Positions 32,999 to 41,754 of a stretch of DNA of 64,000 bases are shown here, in pieces. Each line of letters begins with the position of its first letter. Position 1 is the stretch's first letter. The translations under genes were made by a program, and so were the position numbers. The stretch is from Sphingomonas sp. Leaf208 (GTDB lineage: Bacteria > Pseudomonadota > Alphaproteobacteria > Sphingomonadales > Sphingomonadaceae), in contig NZ_LMKH01000001.1 of NCBI RefSeq assembly GCF_001421415.1, positions 601,688-665,687 on the forward strand, written 5' to 3'. Below the pieces are notes generated by a model. The model had not been told where the DNA came from. It did no database searches and saw only the letters and a list, made by a program, of their open reading frames with translations.

Positions 32999-33663
32999 AA
33001 ACTGCGGTCATCGTCTTCCCCGGCTCCAACTGCGACCGCGACATCGCCGTCGCGCTGGAGGCGGTGACCGGCGTCAAGCCGCTCATGGTCTGGCACGGTG
33101 ATGCGGACTTGCCGGCGGATGTCGGCCTGGTCGCGGTACCCGGTGGCTTCTCGTACGGCGACTACTTGCGCTCGGGTGCGATCGCGGCGCGGTCGCCGAT
33201 CATGCGCGCGGTCGTCGAGCAGGCGGGCAAGGGCTTGCCTGTGCTTGGTGTCTGCAACGGCTTCCAGGTGTTGACCGAAGCGGGGCTCCTGCCCGGCGCG
33301 CTGATGCGCAACGAGGGGCTGAACTTTGTCTGCCGCGATGTCGCGCTGACCGTCGAGACGGCGAGCTCGACGTTCACCTCGGGCTACTCAGCCGGTGAAC
33401 GTGTCTCCTTCCCGGTAGCGCATCACGATGGCAATTATTTCGCCGACACCGAGACGCTCGACCGCCTCGAAGGCGAAGGCCGCGTTGCGTTCCGGTACGC
33501 CGAGAGCGTCAACGGTTCTGCGCGCAACATCGCGGGTTTGCTGAACGATAAGGGCAACGTGCTCGGCATGATGCCGCATCCGGAGCGTCGTATCGAGGCG
33601 GCGCACGGTGGCACCGATGGCCGTCGTCTGTTCGAAGGTTTGCTGGAAGCCGTCAGCGCCTGA
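32995..33663 (+). CDS. purQ: FGAM synthase glutaminase subunit PurQ
   Basis: 222 residues from ATG at 32995 (ATGA overlap with purS). Class I amidotransferase: '[16 protein letters not shown]', '[18 protein letters not shown]', nucleophile Cys in '[20 protein letters not shown]', and His/Glu in 'GMMPHPERR'. It hydrolyses glutamine and feeds ammonia to PurL. A degenerate family B palindrome follows within a few bases of the stop. Confidence 0.98.
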   Translation: MKTAVIVFPGSNCDRDIAVALEAVTGVKPLMVWHGDADLPADVGLVAVPGGFSYGDYLRSGAIAARSPIMRAVVEQAGKGLPVLGVCNGFQVLTEAGLLPGALMRNEGLNFVCRDVALTVETASSTFTSGYSAGERVSFPVAHHDGNYFADTETLDRLEGEGRVAFRYAESVNGSARNIAGLLNDKGNVLGMMPHPERRIEAAHGGTDGRRLFEGLLEAVSA

Positions 33664-33666
33664 CCC

Positions 33667-33747
33667 TTGTTCCCCGCGCAAGCGGGGGCCCAGGATACCA
33701 CCCACATCGACCGTGACCCTGGACTCCCGCGTGCGCGGGAGAACAGT
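33667..33747. repeat. Extragenic palindrome, family B (copy 4, expanded loop)
   Basis: 'CTTGTTCCCCGCGCAAGCGG' 'gggcccagg' and 'ggactcccgcg' 'TGCGCGGGAGAACAGTCAAG' flank a longer loop of about 30 nt than in other copies. It sits between the convergent purQ and transporter genes. Confidence 0.75.
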
Positions 33748-33760
33748 CAAGGTCGAGGCG

Positions 33761-34516
33761 TCAAACCCGCGTGCGGAACGGCGAGAAGTCCGTCCCCCGG
33801 TCGTACACATCGACCCCCTCGCGCCGCTTCAGCCACCCCACCGCCATATACGTCAGCGGCGTCAGCAGCACCTCCCACGACACCTTCAGCAAGAACTGGC
33901 TGACCATCACCATCAGCATCGCCTCCACGGGCCAGTCCGGCGCGCCGTAGAAGGCGAGCGGGTAGAAGATCAGGCTGTCGAACGCCTGCCCCACCACGGT
34001 GCTGCCGATCGTCCGCGTCCACAGCATCCGCCCCTGCGTCCAGATCTTCATCCGCGCGAGCACGAAGCTGTTGGCGAACTCGCCGACCCAGAACGCGCAG
34101 ATCGACGCGAACACGATCCGCGGCACTTGGCCGAATACGGACTCATACGCCGCCTGCCCCGTCCACCCCGCATCGGGTGGCAACGCGACGACGACCGCCG
34201 ACATGAACACCATGAACAGCATCGCGCCGAACCCTGCCCAGATGCAGCGCCGCGCGTACGCATAGCCGTACACCTCGGTCAGGACGTCGCCGATCACATA
34301 GCTGACCGGAAAGAACAGGATGCCCGCGCCGAACGGCCACGCGCCGATGAACGGCAGATCGATCACCGCGCGCTTGCCCGCGCCGATGACGTTCGACAGC
34401 AGCAGGATCGTGACGAACGCCGCCATCACGAAATCGAAATAGCGAAACTGCGCGCCGCCGACCGCGCTCGCGTCGACCGGTTCGAGCCCGGGCGCCTGAT
34501 CCGTTCCAATTTCCAT
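33761..34516 (-). CDS. Queuosine precursor transporter (YhhQ/VUT family)
   Basis: 251 residues from ATG at 34516 (MEIGTDQAPG); the longer in-frame version is rejected. About six membrane helices, with 'LPFIGAWPFGAGILFFPVSY' followed by 'VIGDVLTEVYGYAYARRCIW', the diagnostic YhhQ block, and 'FWVGEFANSFVLARMKIWTQ'. YhhQ imports queuosine precursors (preQ0/preQ1) across the inner membrane. It is divergent from the tRNA-Arg gene. Confidence 0.9.
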   Translation of the reverse strand: MEIGTDQAPGLEPVDASAVGGAQFRYFDFVMAAFVTILLLSNVIGAGKRAVIDLPFIGAWPFGAGILFFPVSYVIGDVLTEVYGYAYARRCIWAGFGAMLFMVFMSAVVVALPPDAGWTGQAAYESVFGQVPRIVFASICAFWVGEFANSFVLARMKIWTQGRMLWTRTIGSTVVGQAFDSLIFYPLAFYGAPDWPVEAMLMVMVSQFLLKVSWEVLLTPLTYMAVGWLKRREGVDVYDRGTDFSPFRTRV

Positions 34517-34577
34517 GCCCGGCGTTATGATCGAGGTTCCAAGCCTGCACAATCCGCGCTAGTCGTCGCCGCAGCGC

Positions 34578-34654
34578 GCGCCCGTAGCTCAGCTGGATAG
34601 AGCAAGGAGCTTCTACCTCCTCGGTCGGGGGTTCGAACCCCTCCGGGCGCGCCA
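34578..34654 (+). tRNA. tRNA-Arg (anticodon TCT)
   Basis: 77 nt folding as a full cloverleaf: acceptor GCGCCCG/CGGGCGC, D arm GCTC..GAGC, anticodon stem AGGAG/CTCCT around the loop CTTCTAC (anticodon TCT, reads AGA/AGG), and T arm with GGTTCGAACCC. The CCA end is encoded. No integrase or duplicated 3' end is seen downstream, so it does not look like an occupied attachment site. Confidence 0.97.
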
Positions 34655-34952
34655 ACTCGCAAGCCGCCCTCGCCGGGCTTTCCGGCAACCATGGGACCTC
34701 GCGCATGAGTGCCAGGCTAGGCGCGATGATATCGATACCACAGTTTTGGTAGCGCCTTTGAGGTTTTCCGTACGCAGTTATCGGCTGCCGGACACCGCCT
34801 TCTCATATTTTAATTGTGCGATTAATCGGTCGCGTTTACTTGAATCGTCGTGACTTCTGGGACGGGTCACCGACGTGACGTCAGGATTGGGGACTTGACG
34901 CTGACGCTGCGCAGCATACGGTACCGCTAACAAAAACGGAGGGGATAACATC
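34655..34952 (+). promoter_or_regulatory. xylX upstream region with candidate XylR operators
   Basis: About 300 bp without a gene between the tRNA and xylX. It holds TTTTGGTAGCGCCTTT (34744-34759) and ACGGTACCGCTAAC (34918-34931). Both resemble half or full sites of the AGCGCT-centred palindrome found before xylD. The second lies about 20 bp before the xylX start, where a LacI repressor would block transcription. The ribosome site GGAGGGG is at 34938-34944. Operator assignment is by eye only. Confidence 0.45.
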
Positions 34953-36119
34953 GTGGAGATCGCATTCACGTCGGCGGGGGCTTTGCCCGTCGACTGGGAA
35001 CAGGCGGCGTTGCTCGGTCGTATCGACCTTGGCGACGGTCCTACGCCCGTGATCGTTCGCGGTGGCCGCGTGTATGACATGTCCGCCGTTGCGCCGACAG
35101 TCGCCGATTTGATCGCGGGTGGGGATTTCGATACCGATGCCGGCGCGGATCTCGGTGCCCTCGGCGACTTAAACCTGACGCCAGCGGCCGATGGCAAGAC
35201 CCGCCTGCTCAGCCCGATCGATCTCCATGTGGTCAAGGCATCGGGCGTAACCTTCGCCGTATCCGCGCTCGAACGTGTGATCGAGGAGCGTGCTCGCGGT
35301 GACGCGTCCGCAGCGACTGCGGTCCGCGCCCGCCTCGAAGAGCGCGTCGGCGGCAGCATCCGCTCGGTCGTACCGGGTTCGCCCGAAGCGACCGCGCTGA
35401 AGGCCGCGCTGATCGAAGACGGCATGTGGTCGCAATATCTCGAGGTCGCGATCGGCCCCGACGCGGAAATCTTCACCAAGGGTCCGACGCTCTCGACGAT
35501 CGGCTGGGGTGGCGAGATCGGCATCCGCTCCGACTCCACCTGGAACAACCCCGAACCGGAAGTCGTGCTGGTCGTCGATCGCACTGGCAAGACGGTCGGT
35601 GCGGCGCTCGGCAACGACGTCAACCTGCGCGATTTCGAGGGGCGCTCGGCGCTCCTGCTCGGCAAGGCCAAGGACAACAACGCGTCCTGCTCGATCGGGC
35701 CGTTCATCCGGCTGTTCGACGAAACGTTCGGCATGGACGACGTCCGCGCCGCGCAGATTGCGCTGACGATCGAGGGCGCAGACGGCTACCGCCTCGAAGG
35801 CAGCAGCTCGATGGACCAGATCAGCCGCGATCCCGAGGAACTCGTCCGCCAGGCGATGAGCGAGCATCAATATCCGGACGGCTTCGTGCTGTTCCTCGGC
35901 ACGCTGTTCGCACCGACGCAGGACCGCGACGAGCCCGGCCGCGGCTTCACGCATGCGGTCGGCGACGTCGTTACCATCTCCAACCCGAAGCTCGGCGCGC
36001 TGGTCAATCCGGTGACCACATCGAAGGATGCGGCGCCGTGGAACTACGGGATCGGCGACCTGATGCGCAATCTCGCGAGCCGGGGGCTGCTCGGCCATAC
36101 CAAGAATCAAGGGGCGTAA
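34953..36119 (+). CDS. xylX: 2-keto-3-deoxy-D-xylonate dehydratase (XylX, FAH family)
   Basis: 388 residues from GTG at 34953 with a GGAGGGG ribosome site. It closely follows what I recall of Caulobacter XylX: 'LLGRIDLGDGPTPVIVRGGR', 'LERVIEERARGDASAAT', 'SQYLEVAIGPDAEIFTKGPT' and 'NNPEPEVVLVVDRTG', with the metal-binding Glu/Asp set of fumarylacetoacetate hydrolases. It dehydrates 2-keto-3-deoxyxylonate to 2-oxoglutarate semialdehyde. First of xylX-xylB-xylC plus transporter. Confidence 0.93.
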   Translation: MEIAFTSAGALPVDWEQAALLGRIDLGDGPTPVIVRGGRVYDMSAVAPTVADLIAGGDFDTDAGADLGALGDLNLTPAADGKTRLLSPIDLHVVKASGVTFAVSALERVIEERARGDASAATAVRARLEERVGGSIRSVVPGSPEATALKAALIEDGMWSQYLEVAIGPDAEIFTKGPTLSTIGWGGEIGIRSDSTWNNPEPEVVLVVDRTGKTVGAALGNDVNLRDFEGRSALLLGKAKDNNASCSIGPFIRLFDETFGMDDVRAAQIALTIEGADGYRLEGSSSMDQISRDPEELVRQAMSEHQYPDGFVLFLGTLFAPTQDRDEPGRGFTHAVGDVVTISNPKLGALVNPVTTSKDAAPWNYGIGDLMRNLASRGLLGHTKNQGA

Positions 36120-36123
36120 GCGC

Positions 36124-36909
36124 GTGTTGCAGAAGACCGAAATGGCCGACCAGACGGCGATCTATCCGAGCCTGAAGGGCAAGCGCGTCCTGATCACTGG
36201 CGGCGCGTCGGGGATCGGCGCCGGTCTGGTCGAGGCGTTCGCGCGTCAGGGAGCGCATGTTGCGTTCGTCGACATGGCCAAGGACGCCGCGGAAGCGCTG
36301 ATCGAGACGCTGACGCCCGACGTCGCGACCGCGCCGATATTCCTGCCGCTCGACCTGCGCGACGTCGACGCGCTGAAGGCGACCGTCGCGACGATCGAGG
36401 ACCGGCTCGGCGGGATCGACGTGCTGATCAACAACGCCGCGAACGACGATCGCCACACGATTGAAGAGATCACGCCTGCCTATTGGGACGAGCGGATGGC
36501 AACCAATTTGCGCCATTTGTTCTTCGCAGGGCAAGCCGTGGTGCCGTCGATGAAGCGCGCGGGCGGCGGCGTGATCCTCAATTTCGGGTCGATTTCGTGG
36601 CATCTCGCGCTGCCCGAACTGCTGATCTACCAGACCGCCAAGGCCGGCATCGAGGGCATGACCCGCGCGATGGCGCGCGATCTTGGCGGCGACGGCATCC
36701 GCGTCAACACGATCGTCCCCGGCAACGTCGAGACGCCACGCCAGCTGAAATGGTATACGCCCGAGGGTGAGGCCGAGATCATCGGCGCGCAGTGCCTCAA
36801 GACCCGGGTCCAGCCTGCGGACGTCGCGGCGCTGGTACTGTTCCTCGCGTCGGACGATGCGCGGATGTGCACGGGCCACGATTATTTCGTCGATGCCGGG
36901 TGGCGCTGA
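36124..36909 (+). CDS. xylB: D-xylose 1-dehydrogenase (XylB, SDR family)
   Basis: 261 residues from GTG at 36124 (8 nt after AAGGGGCG); ATG at 36142 is an alternative. SDR motifs: 'VLITGGASGIGAGLVEAFAR' (NAD site), 'NNAANDDRHTIEEI', Ser in 'NFGSISWHL', YxxxK as 'YQTAKAG', and C-terminal 'VPGNVETPRQLKWYTPEGEA'. The NDDRH and KWYTPEGEA strings are typical of xylose dehydrogenase XylB. It oxidises D-xylose to xylonolactone. 4 nt after xylX. Confidence 0.93.
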   Translation: MLQKTEMADQTAIYPSLKGKRVLITGGASGIGAGLVEAFARQGAHVAFVDMAKDAAEALIETLTPDVATAPIFLPLDLRDVDALKATVATIEDRLGGIDVLINNAANDDRHTIEEITPAYWDERMATNLRHLFFAGQAVVPSMKRAGGGVILNFGSISWHLALPELLIYQTAKAGIEGMTRAMARDLGGDGIRVNTIVPGNVETPRQLKWYTPEGEAEIIGAQCLKTRVQPADVAALVLFLASDDARMCTGHDYFVDAGWR

Positions 36910-36910
36910 G

Positions 36911-37801
36911 ATGAGCCGCGCGGTTCCCGTCGAAACGACCGCGGAAAGCATCCGCGACGTCGGCGCGACTCTCGGCGAGGGCCCGATCTGGATCGCGCGT
37001 GACGCCGCGCTCTGGTTCGTCGACATCAAGTCGCCGTGCGTGCACCGGTTCGATCCGGCGACGGGAGCGCTCGACACCTGGAAGGCGCCAGACCAGATCG
37101 GCTGGATCATTCCGGCAGACGATGGCGGCTTTCTCGCCGGAGTCCGTGGCGCTCTCCACCGGTTCGATCCCGCGACCGGCGCGTTCGATGAGATTGCGGT
37201 CGTTCACGCCGAGACTCCCGGCAATCGTCTCAACGATGCCGCGCGCGATCCCAACGGCCGCGTATGGTTCGGGACGATGGACAACGCGGAATCTGAGCGC
37301 ACCGGCCACGTCTATCACTGGCATGACGGTGAATTGACCAAGACGGAGATCCCGCCCGTCGCGATCACCAATGGCCCCGCGATCTCGCCCGACGGCCGCA
37401 CGCTGTATGCGGTCGACACGCTCGGCAAGCGGATCGACGCCTACCCGATCGACGCGGACGGTAATGTCGGCAAGCCACGGCTCTTCCTGACGATCGGCCC
37501 CGACGATGGCCATCCCGATGGCGCGATCTGCGACTCCGAAGGCGGCGTCTGGGTCGGGTTCTTCGGTGGTTGGGCGGCACGCCGGTTCGCGCCGGACGGC
37601 ACCTGCACCGACATCGTCCGCTTCCCGGTCGCGAACATCACCAAGATCGCGCTCGGCGGCCCCGACGGTCGTACCGCCTTTGCGACGACCGCCGCGAAAG
37701 GCCTCGACGACGAAGCGCTCGCAGCCCAGCCGCTGGCCGGAAACCTGTTCACCTTCCGCGTCGCCGTTCCGGGCGTTCCGGTCGAACCCGTCACACTTTA
37801 G
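36911..37801 (+). CDS. xylC: Xylonolactonase (XylC, SMP-30 family)
   Basis: 296 residues from ATG at 36911, 1 nt after the xylB stop. SMP-30/gluconolactonase beta-propeller: 'GATLGEGPIWIARDAALWFV' (metal Glu), 'NRLNDAARDPNGRVWFGTMD' (Asn/Asp ligands), 'ITNGPAISPDGRTLYAVDTL' and 'GHPDGAICDSEGGVWVGFFG'. It opens xylonolactone to xylonate. Gluconolactonase or arabinolactonase activity is possible as well. Confidence 0.9.
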   Translation: MSRAVPVETTAESIRDVGATLGEGPIWIARDAALWFVDIKSPCVHRFDPATGALDTWKAPDQIGWIIPADDGGFLAGVRGALHRFDPATGAFDEIAVVHAETPGNRLNDAARDPNGRVWFGTMDNAESERTGHVYHWHDGELTKTEIPPVAITNGPAISPDGRTLYAVDTLGKRIDAYPIDADGNVGKPRLFLTIGPDDGHPDGAICDSEGGVWVGFFGGWAARRFAPDGTCTDIVRFPVANITKIALGGPDGRTAFATTAAKGLDDEALAAQPLAGNLFTFRVAVPGVPVEPVTL

Positions 37802-37873
37802 TGCAATCCATTTTACAACACCCCATTCACGATAAGCGTCGCCGTTAGAGCGCCGTCACGGAGAGGAAAACCA

Positions 37874-39289
37874 ATGACTATAGCGGCAGAATCCGCGCCC
37901 CAAGTGAACCGAGCCCTGATTGCGATGATCGTCATCGTCGCGACCATCGGCGGGTTCATGTTCGGCTATGACTCGGGCGTCATCAACGGCACGCAGGCGG
38001 GGCTTGAGAGCACGTTCGCACTATCGTCGCTCGGCACGGGCTTTACCGTCGGCGCGATCCTGATCGGCTCGTCGGTCGGCGCGTTCATGGCCGGGCGGCT
38101 TGCCGACAATCTCGGCCGCCGCAACGTCATGATGATCGCCGCGGTGCTGTTCATCGTCAGCGCACTCGCAGCGGGTGCGGCGACTTCGGCAACCATGTTC
38201 GTGCTCGCCCGCATCGTCGGCGGCCTCGGCATCGGTGCGGCCAGCGTGCTCGCCCCGGTCTACATCTCCGAAGTCGTCCCCGCGAACGTCCGCGGTCGGC
38301 TTTCGAGCGTCCAGCAGATCATGATCATCACCGGCCTGACCGGCGCATTCGTCGCCAACTGGTATCTCGCGCGCATCGCAGGGTCTTCGACCGCGTTGTT
38401 CTGGCTCGACTATCCGGCATGGCGCTGGATGTTCTGGATGCAGGTCATCCCCGCCGCAATCTATCTCGCGACGCTGTTCCTGATCCCCGAAAGCCCGCGC
38501 TTCCTAGTCCTCAAGGGCCGTTACGACGAGGCGCAGGTCGTCCTCACGCGCCTGTTCGGTGCCGCCGAGGCCACGCGCAAGGTCGCCGAGATCCGCGGCT
38601 CGCTGTCGGTCGATGCCCACCGCCCCAAGCTGTCCGACCTGATCGACAAGGCGAGCGGCAAGATCCGCCCGATCGTCTGGACCGGCATCGGCCTGGCGAT
38701 CTTCCAGCAGTTCGTCGGCATCAACATCGTGTTCTACTACGGTTCGGTGCTCTGGCAGTCGGTTGGCTTCAGCGAGAGCGATGCGCTGCTCATCAACATC
38801 TTGTCGGGCTCGCTGTCGATCATCGCCTGCCTGCTCACGGTCGCGCTGGTCGACAAGGTCGGTCGCAAGCCGCTCCTGCTGATCGGTTCGGCCGGCATGA
38901 CCGTTGCGCTGGCGATCGTCGCGATCTGCTTCGCCAGCGGCGCGATCGTCGAGGGTTCGCTGCACCTGTCGGATCGCAACGGCCTGATCGCGCTGATCGC
39001 GGCCAATGCGTATGTCGTGTTCTTCAACCTGAGCTGGGGCCCGATCATGTGGGTGATGCTTGGCGAGATGTTCCCGACGCAGATCCGCGGTTCGGGTCTG
39101 GCGGTCGCCGGCTTCGCGCAGTGGTTCGCCAACTTCGCGATCTCGGTGAGCTTCCCGACGATGGCGATCTCGCTCGGACTGTCGCTCACCTACGGCTTCT
39201 ACGCACTGTCGGCGTTCGTCTCGTTCTTCTTCGTCTGGAAGATGGTTTCGGAAACGCGTGGCCGCGAGCTGGAAGATATGGTGGGGTGA
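37874..39289 (+). CDS. Sugar porter, MFS family (probable D-xylose:H+ symporter)
   Basis: 471 residues, 12 membrane helices. Sugar-porter signatures: 'GGFMFGYDSGVINGTQAGLE', 'GRLADNLGRRNVMM' (the first RxGRR motif), 'PVYISEVVPANVRGRL', 'PESPRFLVLKGR' and 'QQFVGINIVFYYG'. It ends 'WKMVSETRGRELEDM'. This matches XylE-type symporters. Seventy-two bases downstream of xylC on the same strand, with a GAGAGG ribosome site. Xylose is inferred from context. Confidence 0.92.
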   Translation: MTIAAESAPQVNRALIAMIVIVATIGGFMFGYDSGVINGTQAGLESTFALSSLGTGFTVGAILIGSSVGAFMAGRLADNLGRRNVMMIAAVLFIVSALAAGAATSATMFVLARIVGGLGIGAASVLAPVYISEVVPANVRGRLSSVQQIMIITGLTGAFVANWYLARIAGSSTALFWLDYPAWRWMFWMQVIPAAIYLATLFLIPESPRFLVLKGRYDEAQVVLTRLFGAAEATRKVAEIRGSLSVDAHRPKLSDLIDKASGKIRPIVWTGIGLAIFQQFVGINIVFYYGSVLWQSVGFSESDALLINILSGSLSIIACLLTVALVDKVGRKPLLLIGSAGMTVALAIVAICFASGAIVEGSLHLSDRNGLIALIAANAYVVFFNLSWGPIMWVMLGEMFPTQIRGSGLAVAGFAQWFANFAISVSFPTMAISLGLSLTYGFYALSAFVSFFFVWKMVSETRGRELEDMVG

Positions 39290-39298
39290 AGCCGACCA

Positions 39299-39326
39299 CC
39301 GGACCGCGGCGTAGGTCGCGGTCCGG
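39299..39326 (+). terminator. Hairpin after the sugar porter gene
   Basis: CCGGACCGCG and CGCGGTCCGG form a perfect 10-bp stem with an 8-nt loop (gcgtaggt), starting about 10 nt after the stop codon. No T-run follows, so it is either a weak terminator or an mRNA end stabiliser. Confidence 0.6.
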
Positions 39327-39400
39327 GTAGGTACGGGTCATCGCGCGGTTCGATTTGGCGTGGTCGTGTCAGACCGCCATTGTCCTCCCCATGATAGCAC

Positions 39401-39503
39401 TACCCCGGCGGAGGCCGGGGCCCAGTTGGCGAGGCGGAAATAACGGCGGACCTTCCTCCGTTAGCAACGTCCCCCAACTGGGCCCCGGCCTCCGCCGGGG
39501 AGG
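39401..39503. repeat. Extragenic palindrome, family A (copy 3)
   Basis: 'TACCCCGGCGGAGGCCGGGG' 'cccagttgg' mirrored by 'ccaactggg' 'CCCCGGCCTCCGCCGGGGAG'. The stem is nearly perfect. The stretch 39290-39894 otherwise holds the hairpin above and one doubtful small ORF. Confidence 0.88.
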
Positions 39504-39688
39504 TGCGAGATAAAGCCGCTCGAAGACCTGAACGTCAGATGCCCCCTGCCCTTCTCCTTCCCCAGCCGCCTTCCGTGACTCCAGCGAAAGCTAGAGTATT
39601 TCACAGCGCGGATGACGCCCGTCACATAAAGATTCGAGGTTCCGCTCGGATAACGGGGGCAGGGATCGGCTCTGCGGGACTATCGAGT

Positions 39689-39892
39689 TTAGATGGCGTG
39701 GACGGGACGAGTGGCGAAGGTCCGCCGCAACATTGCCAGCATCCTCGCCATCTCTTCCGTCATTCCCCCGGGGGCGGGAAACCATACCGGTTCCCCCTGA
39801 TAGCGCAGCGCTAGGCGGTCGTAGGGACCCGCCTGCGCGAAACAAAGACAGTCATAGGACGAAGGGCGAGGCACAGGCCCCGCCCCCCGCAC
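39689..39892 (-). CDS. Doubtful 67-residue ORF downstream of xylD
   Basis: GTG start at 39892, 3 nt after the xylD stop. The product includes 'SYDCLCFAQAGPYDRLALRY', 'PVWFPAPGG' and 'MTEEMARMLAMLRRTFATRP'. The second half looks like a helix from a real protein, but codon use is less GC3-biased than in neighbours and no ribosome site is evident. It could be a remnant, a genuine small gene translated by coupling, or chance. No family recognised. Confidence 0.3.
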   Translation of the reverse strand: MRGAGPVPRPSSYDCLCFAQAGPYDRLALRYQGEPVWFPAPGGMTEEMARMLAMLRRTFATRPVHAI

Positions 39893-39894
39893 TC

Positions 39895-41673
39895 TCAGTG
39901 GTTATGTCGAGGCGTCTTCGCCGAAATCCCGCGATATTTCACCGCGAAGTCGAGCACGCCGCCCTCGGCCAGCTGCCCGGTCTTCTCGCGGTACAATTCC
40001 TCCCACGGCGTATTGCTCTCGGGCACCGGCGGCAGCCCCTCGCCCTTGCGTCGCGCGATCTCGTCGGGCTCGACCAGCGCATCGCAGGTCCCAGCGATCA
40101 GATCGATCCGCACCACGTCGCCCGTCCGGATCCAAGACAACCCACCGCCGACCGCGCTCTCGGGCGAGACGTTCAGGATCGACGGACTGTCCGACGTCCC
40201 CGACTGGCGCCCGTCGCCGAGCGTCGGCAGCGCCAGCACGCCGCGCTGGATCAACGCGTCGGGTGGCTGCATGTTGACGACTTCCGCCGAGCCCGGCCAG
40301 CCGATCGGCCCCGCGCCACGAATCACCAGGATACAGCCCTCGTCGATGTCGAGCGCAGGATCGTTGATCCGGTGGTGATAATCGTCAGACCCCTCGAACA
40401 CGATCGCCCGCGCCTCGAACCGATCCTCGGCCCCCGGAGTCGAGAGATAGCGCGTGCGGAACGCCGGCGAGATCACCGACGTCTTCATGATCCCGAAATC
40501 GAACAGGTTGCCCTTCAGCACCAGGAAGCCGGCGCGTTCCATCATCGGTGCATCGAACGGCTTGATCATCTCGCGATCGCGCGTCTCGCGGCCAGCGATG
40601 TTCTCGCCGATCGACCGCCCCGTGACGGTCAGGCAGCTCGTGTCGAGCTTACCGCCTGCGATCAGTTCGTGAAGCACCGCCGGCACGCCGCCCGCCCGGT
40701 GGAAGCGCTCGCCGAGATACTTGCCAGCAGGCTGCATGTTGACCAGCAGCGGCAAGTCGTAGCCATGATCCGACCAGTCCTCCGGGTACAGCGTCACGCC
40801 GGCATGCTGCGCCATCGCCATGATGTGCGGCTGCGCGTTGCTCGATCCGCCGATCGCGCTGACCACGCGGATCGCGTTGAGGAAGCTGTCTCGCGTGAGA
40901 ATCTTCGACGGGCGCAGATCCTCATACGCCATCTCGACGATCCGCCGGCCGGTCTCGTACGCCATCTGCCCGCGCTCGCGGTAGGGCGCAGGAATCGCCG
41001 CGCAGCCGGTTAGCGACAGCCCGAGCGCCTCGGCGACCGCGTTCATCGTCGAGGCCGTGCCCATCGTATTGCAATGCCCGGCGGACGGCGCGCTGTCGGT
41101 GGCGCGGTTGAGGAATTCTTCCTCGTCGATCTCGCCCGCGGCCAGCTTGCGCCGGCTGCGCCAGATCACCGTTCCCGATCCGACCAGCTCGCCGTCATGC
41201 CAGCCGTCGAGCATCGGCCCGCCCGACAGCACGATCGCGGGGATATCGACGGTCGACGCGGCCATGATGCCCGACGGCGTGGTCTTGTCGCACCCGGTCG
41301 TGAGAACGACGGCATCGATCGGATAACCGTACAGCGTCTCGACCAGCCCGAGATAGGCGAGGTTACGATCGAGCGCCGCAGTCGGCCGCCGGCAATTCTC
41401 GAAGATCGGATGGACCGGAAACTCCATCGCGATGCCGCCTGCGTCGCGGATGCCGTCACGCGTGCGCTTGGCGAGTTCGAGATGGATGCGGTTGCACGGG
41501 CTCAGGTCGCTGCCTGACTGCGCGATGCCGATGATCGGTCGCCCTGAGCGCAACTCCGCCGGGGTCAGCCCGTAGTTCATGAAGCGTTCGAGATACAGCG
41601 CGGTCATGTCCGAGCGGGCGGGATCGGCGAACCAGTCGCGCGATCGGAACGGCTTCACCGGTACACGGTCCAC
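39895..41673 (-). CDS. xylD: D-xylonate dehydratase (XylD, IlvD/Edd family)
   Basis: 592 residues from GTG at 41673 with an AGGAGAG ribosome site. Family motifs: 'PIIGIAQSGSDLSPCNRIHL', 'VLTTGCDKTTPSGIMAA' (cluster Cys), 'SAPSAGHCNTMGTASTMNAV', 'VLKGNLFDFGIMKTSV' and 'GPIGWPGSAEVVNMQPPD'. It ends 'KTPRHNH', as I recall for Caulobacter XylD. It removes water from xylonate to give 2-keto-3-deoxyxylonate using an Fe-S cluster. L-arabinonate dehydratase is a close alternative. Opposite in strand to xylX-B-C, with the regulator gene upstream. Confidence 0.93.
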   Translation of the reverse strand: MDRVPVKPFRSRDWFADPARSDMTALYLERFMNYGLTPAELRSGRPIIGIAQSGSDLSPCNRIHLELAKRTRDGIRDAGGIAMEFPVHPIFENCRRPTAALDRNLAYLGLVETLYGYPIDAVVLTTGCDKTTPSGIMAASTVDIPAIVLSGGPMLDGWHDGELVGSGTVIWRSRRKLAAGEIDEEEFLNRATDSAPSAGHCNTMGTASTMNAVAEALGLSLTGCAAIPAPYRERGQMAYETGRRIVEMAYEDLRPSKILTRDSFLNAIRVVSAIGGSSNAQPHIMAMAQHAGVTLYPEDWSDHGYDLPLLVNMQPAGKYLGERFHRAGGVPAVLHELIAGGKLDTSCLTVTGRSIGENIAGRETRDREMIKPFDAPMMERAGFLVLKGNLFDFGIMKTSVISPAFRTRYLSTPGAEDRFEARAIVFEGSDDYHHRINDPALDIDEGCILVIRGAGPIGWPGSAEVVNMQPPDALIQRGVLALPTLGDGRQSGTSDSPSILNVSPESAVGGGLSWIRTGDVVRIDLIAGTCDALVEPDEIARRKGEGLPPVPESNTPWEELYREKTGQLAEGGVLDFAVKYRGISAKTPRHNH

Positions 41674-41704
41674 TGCAAACTCTCCTGAACGCGGTCGATT
41701 ATCT

Positions 41705-41720
41705 TATGGGAGCGCTACCG
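41705..41720. promoter_or_regulatory. Candidate XylR (LacI-type) operator before xylD
   Basis: The sequence TATGGGAGCGCTACCGCG is centred on the perfect AGCGCT, with GGG and ACC flanks differing by one base from the dyad GGTAGCGCTACC. It sits about 35-45 bp upstream of the xylD GTG and between xylD and the LacI-type regulator gene. This is the size and centre expected of LacI-family sites. Confidence 0.6.
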
Positions 41721-41754
41721 CGACGGTCGTCGGTCGGTCAAGCGCCAGTCGATA

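Noticed and set aside
34143..34706. 187-codon minus-strand ORF with 'PEGFEPPTEEVEAPC' near its N-terminus
   Set aside because: That string is the antisense translation of the tRNA-Arg gene, a well-known annotation artefact; the rest overlaps the YhhQ-type transporter in another frame.
34578..34952. tRNA-associated integration site
   Set aside because: No integrase, no repeated tRNA 3' end and no change in gene style downstream; the xyl genes match ordinary alphaproteobacterial loci.
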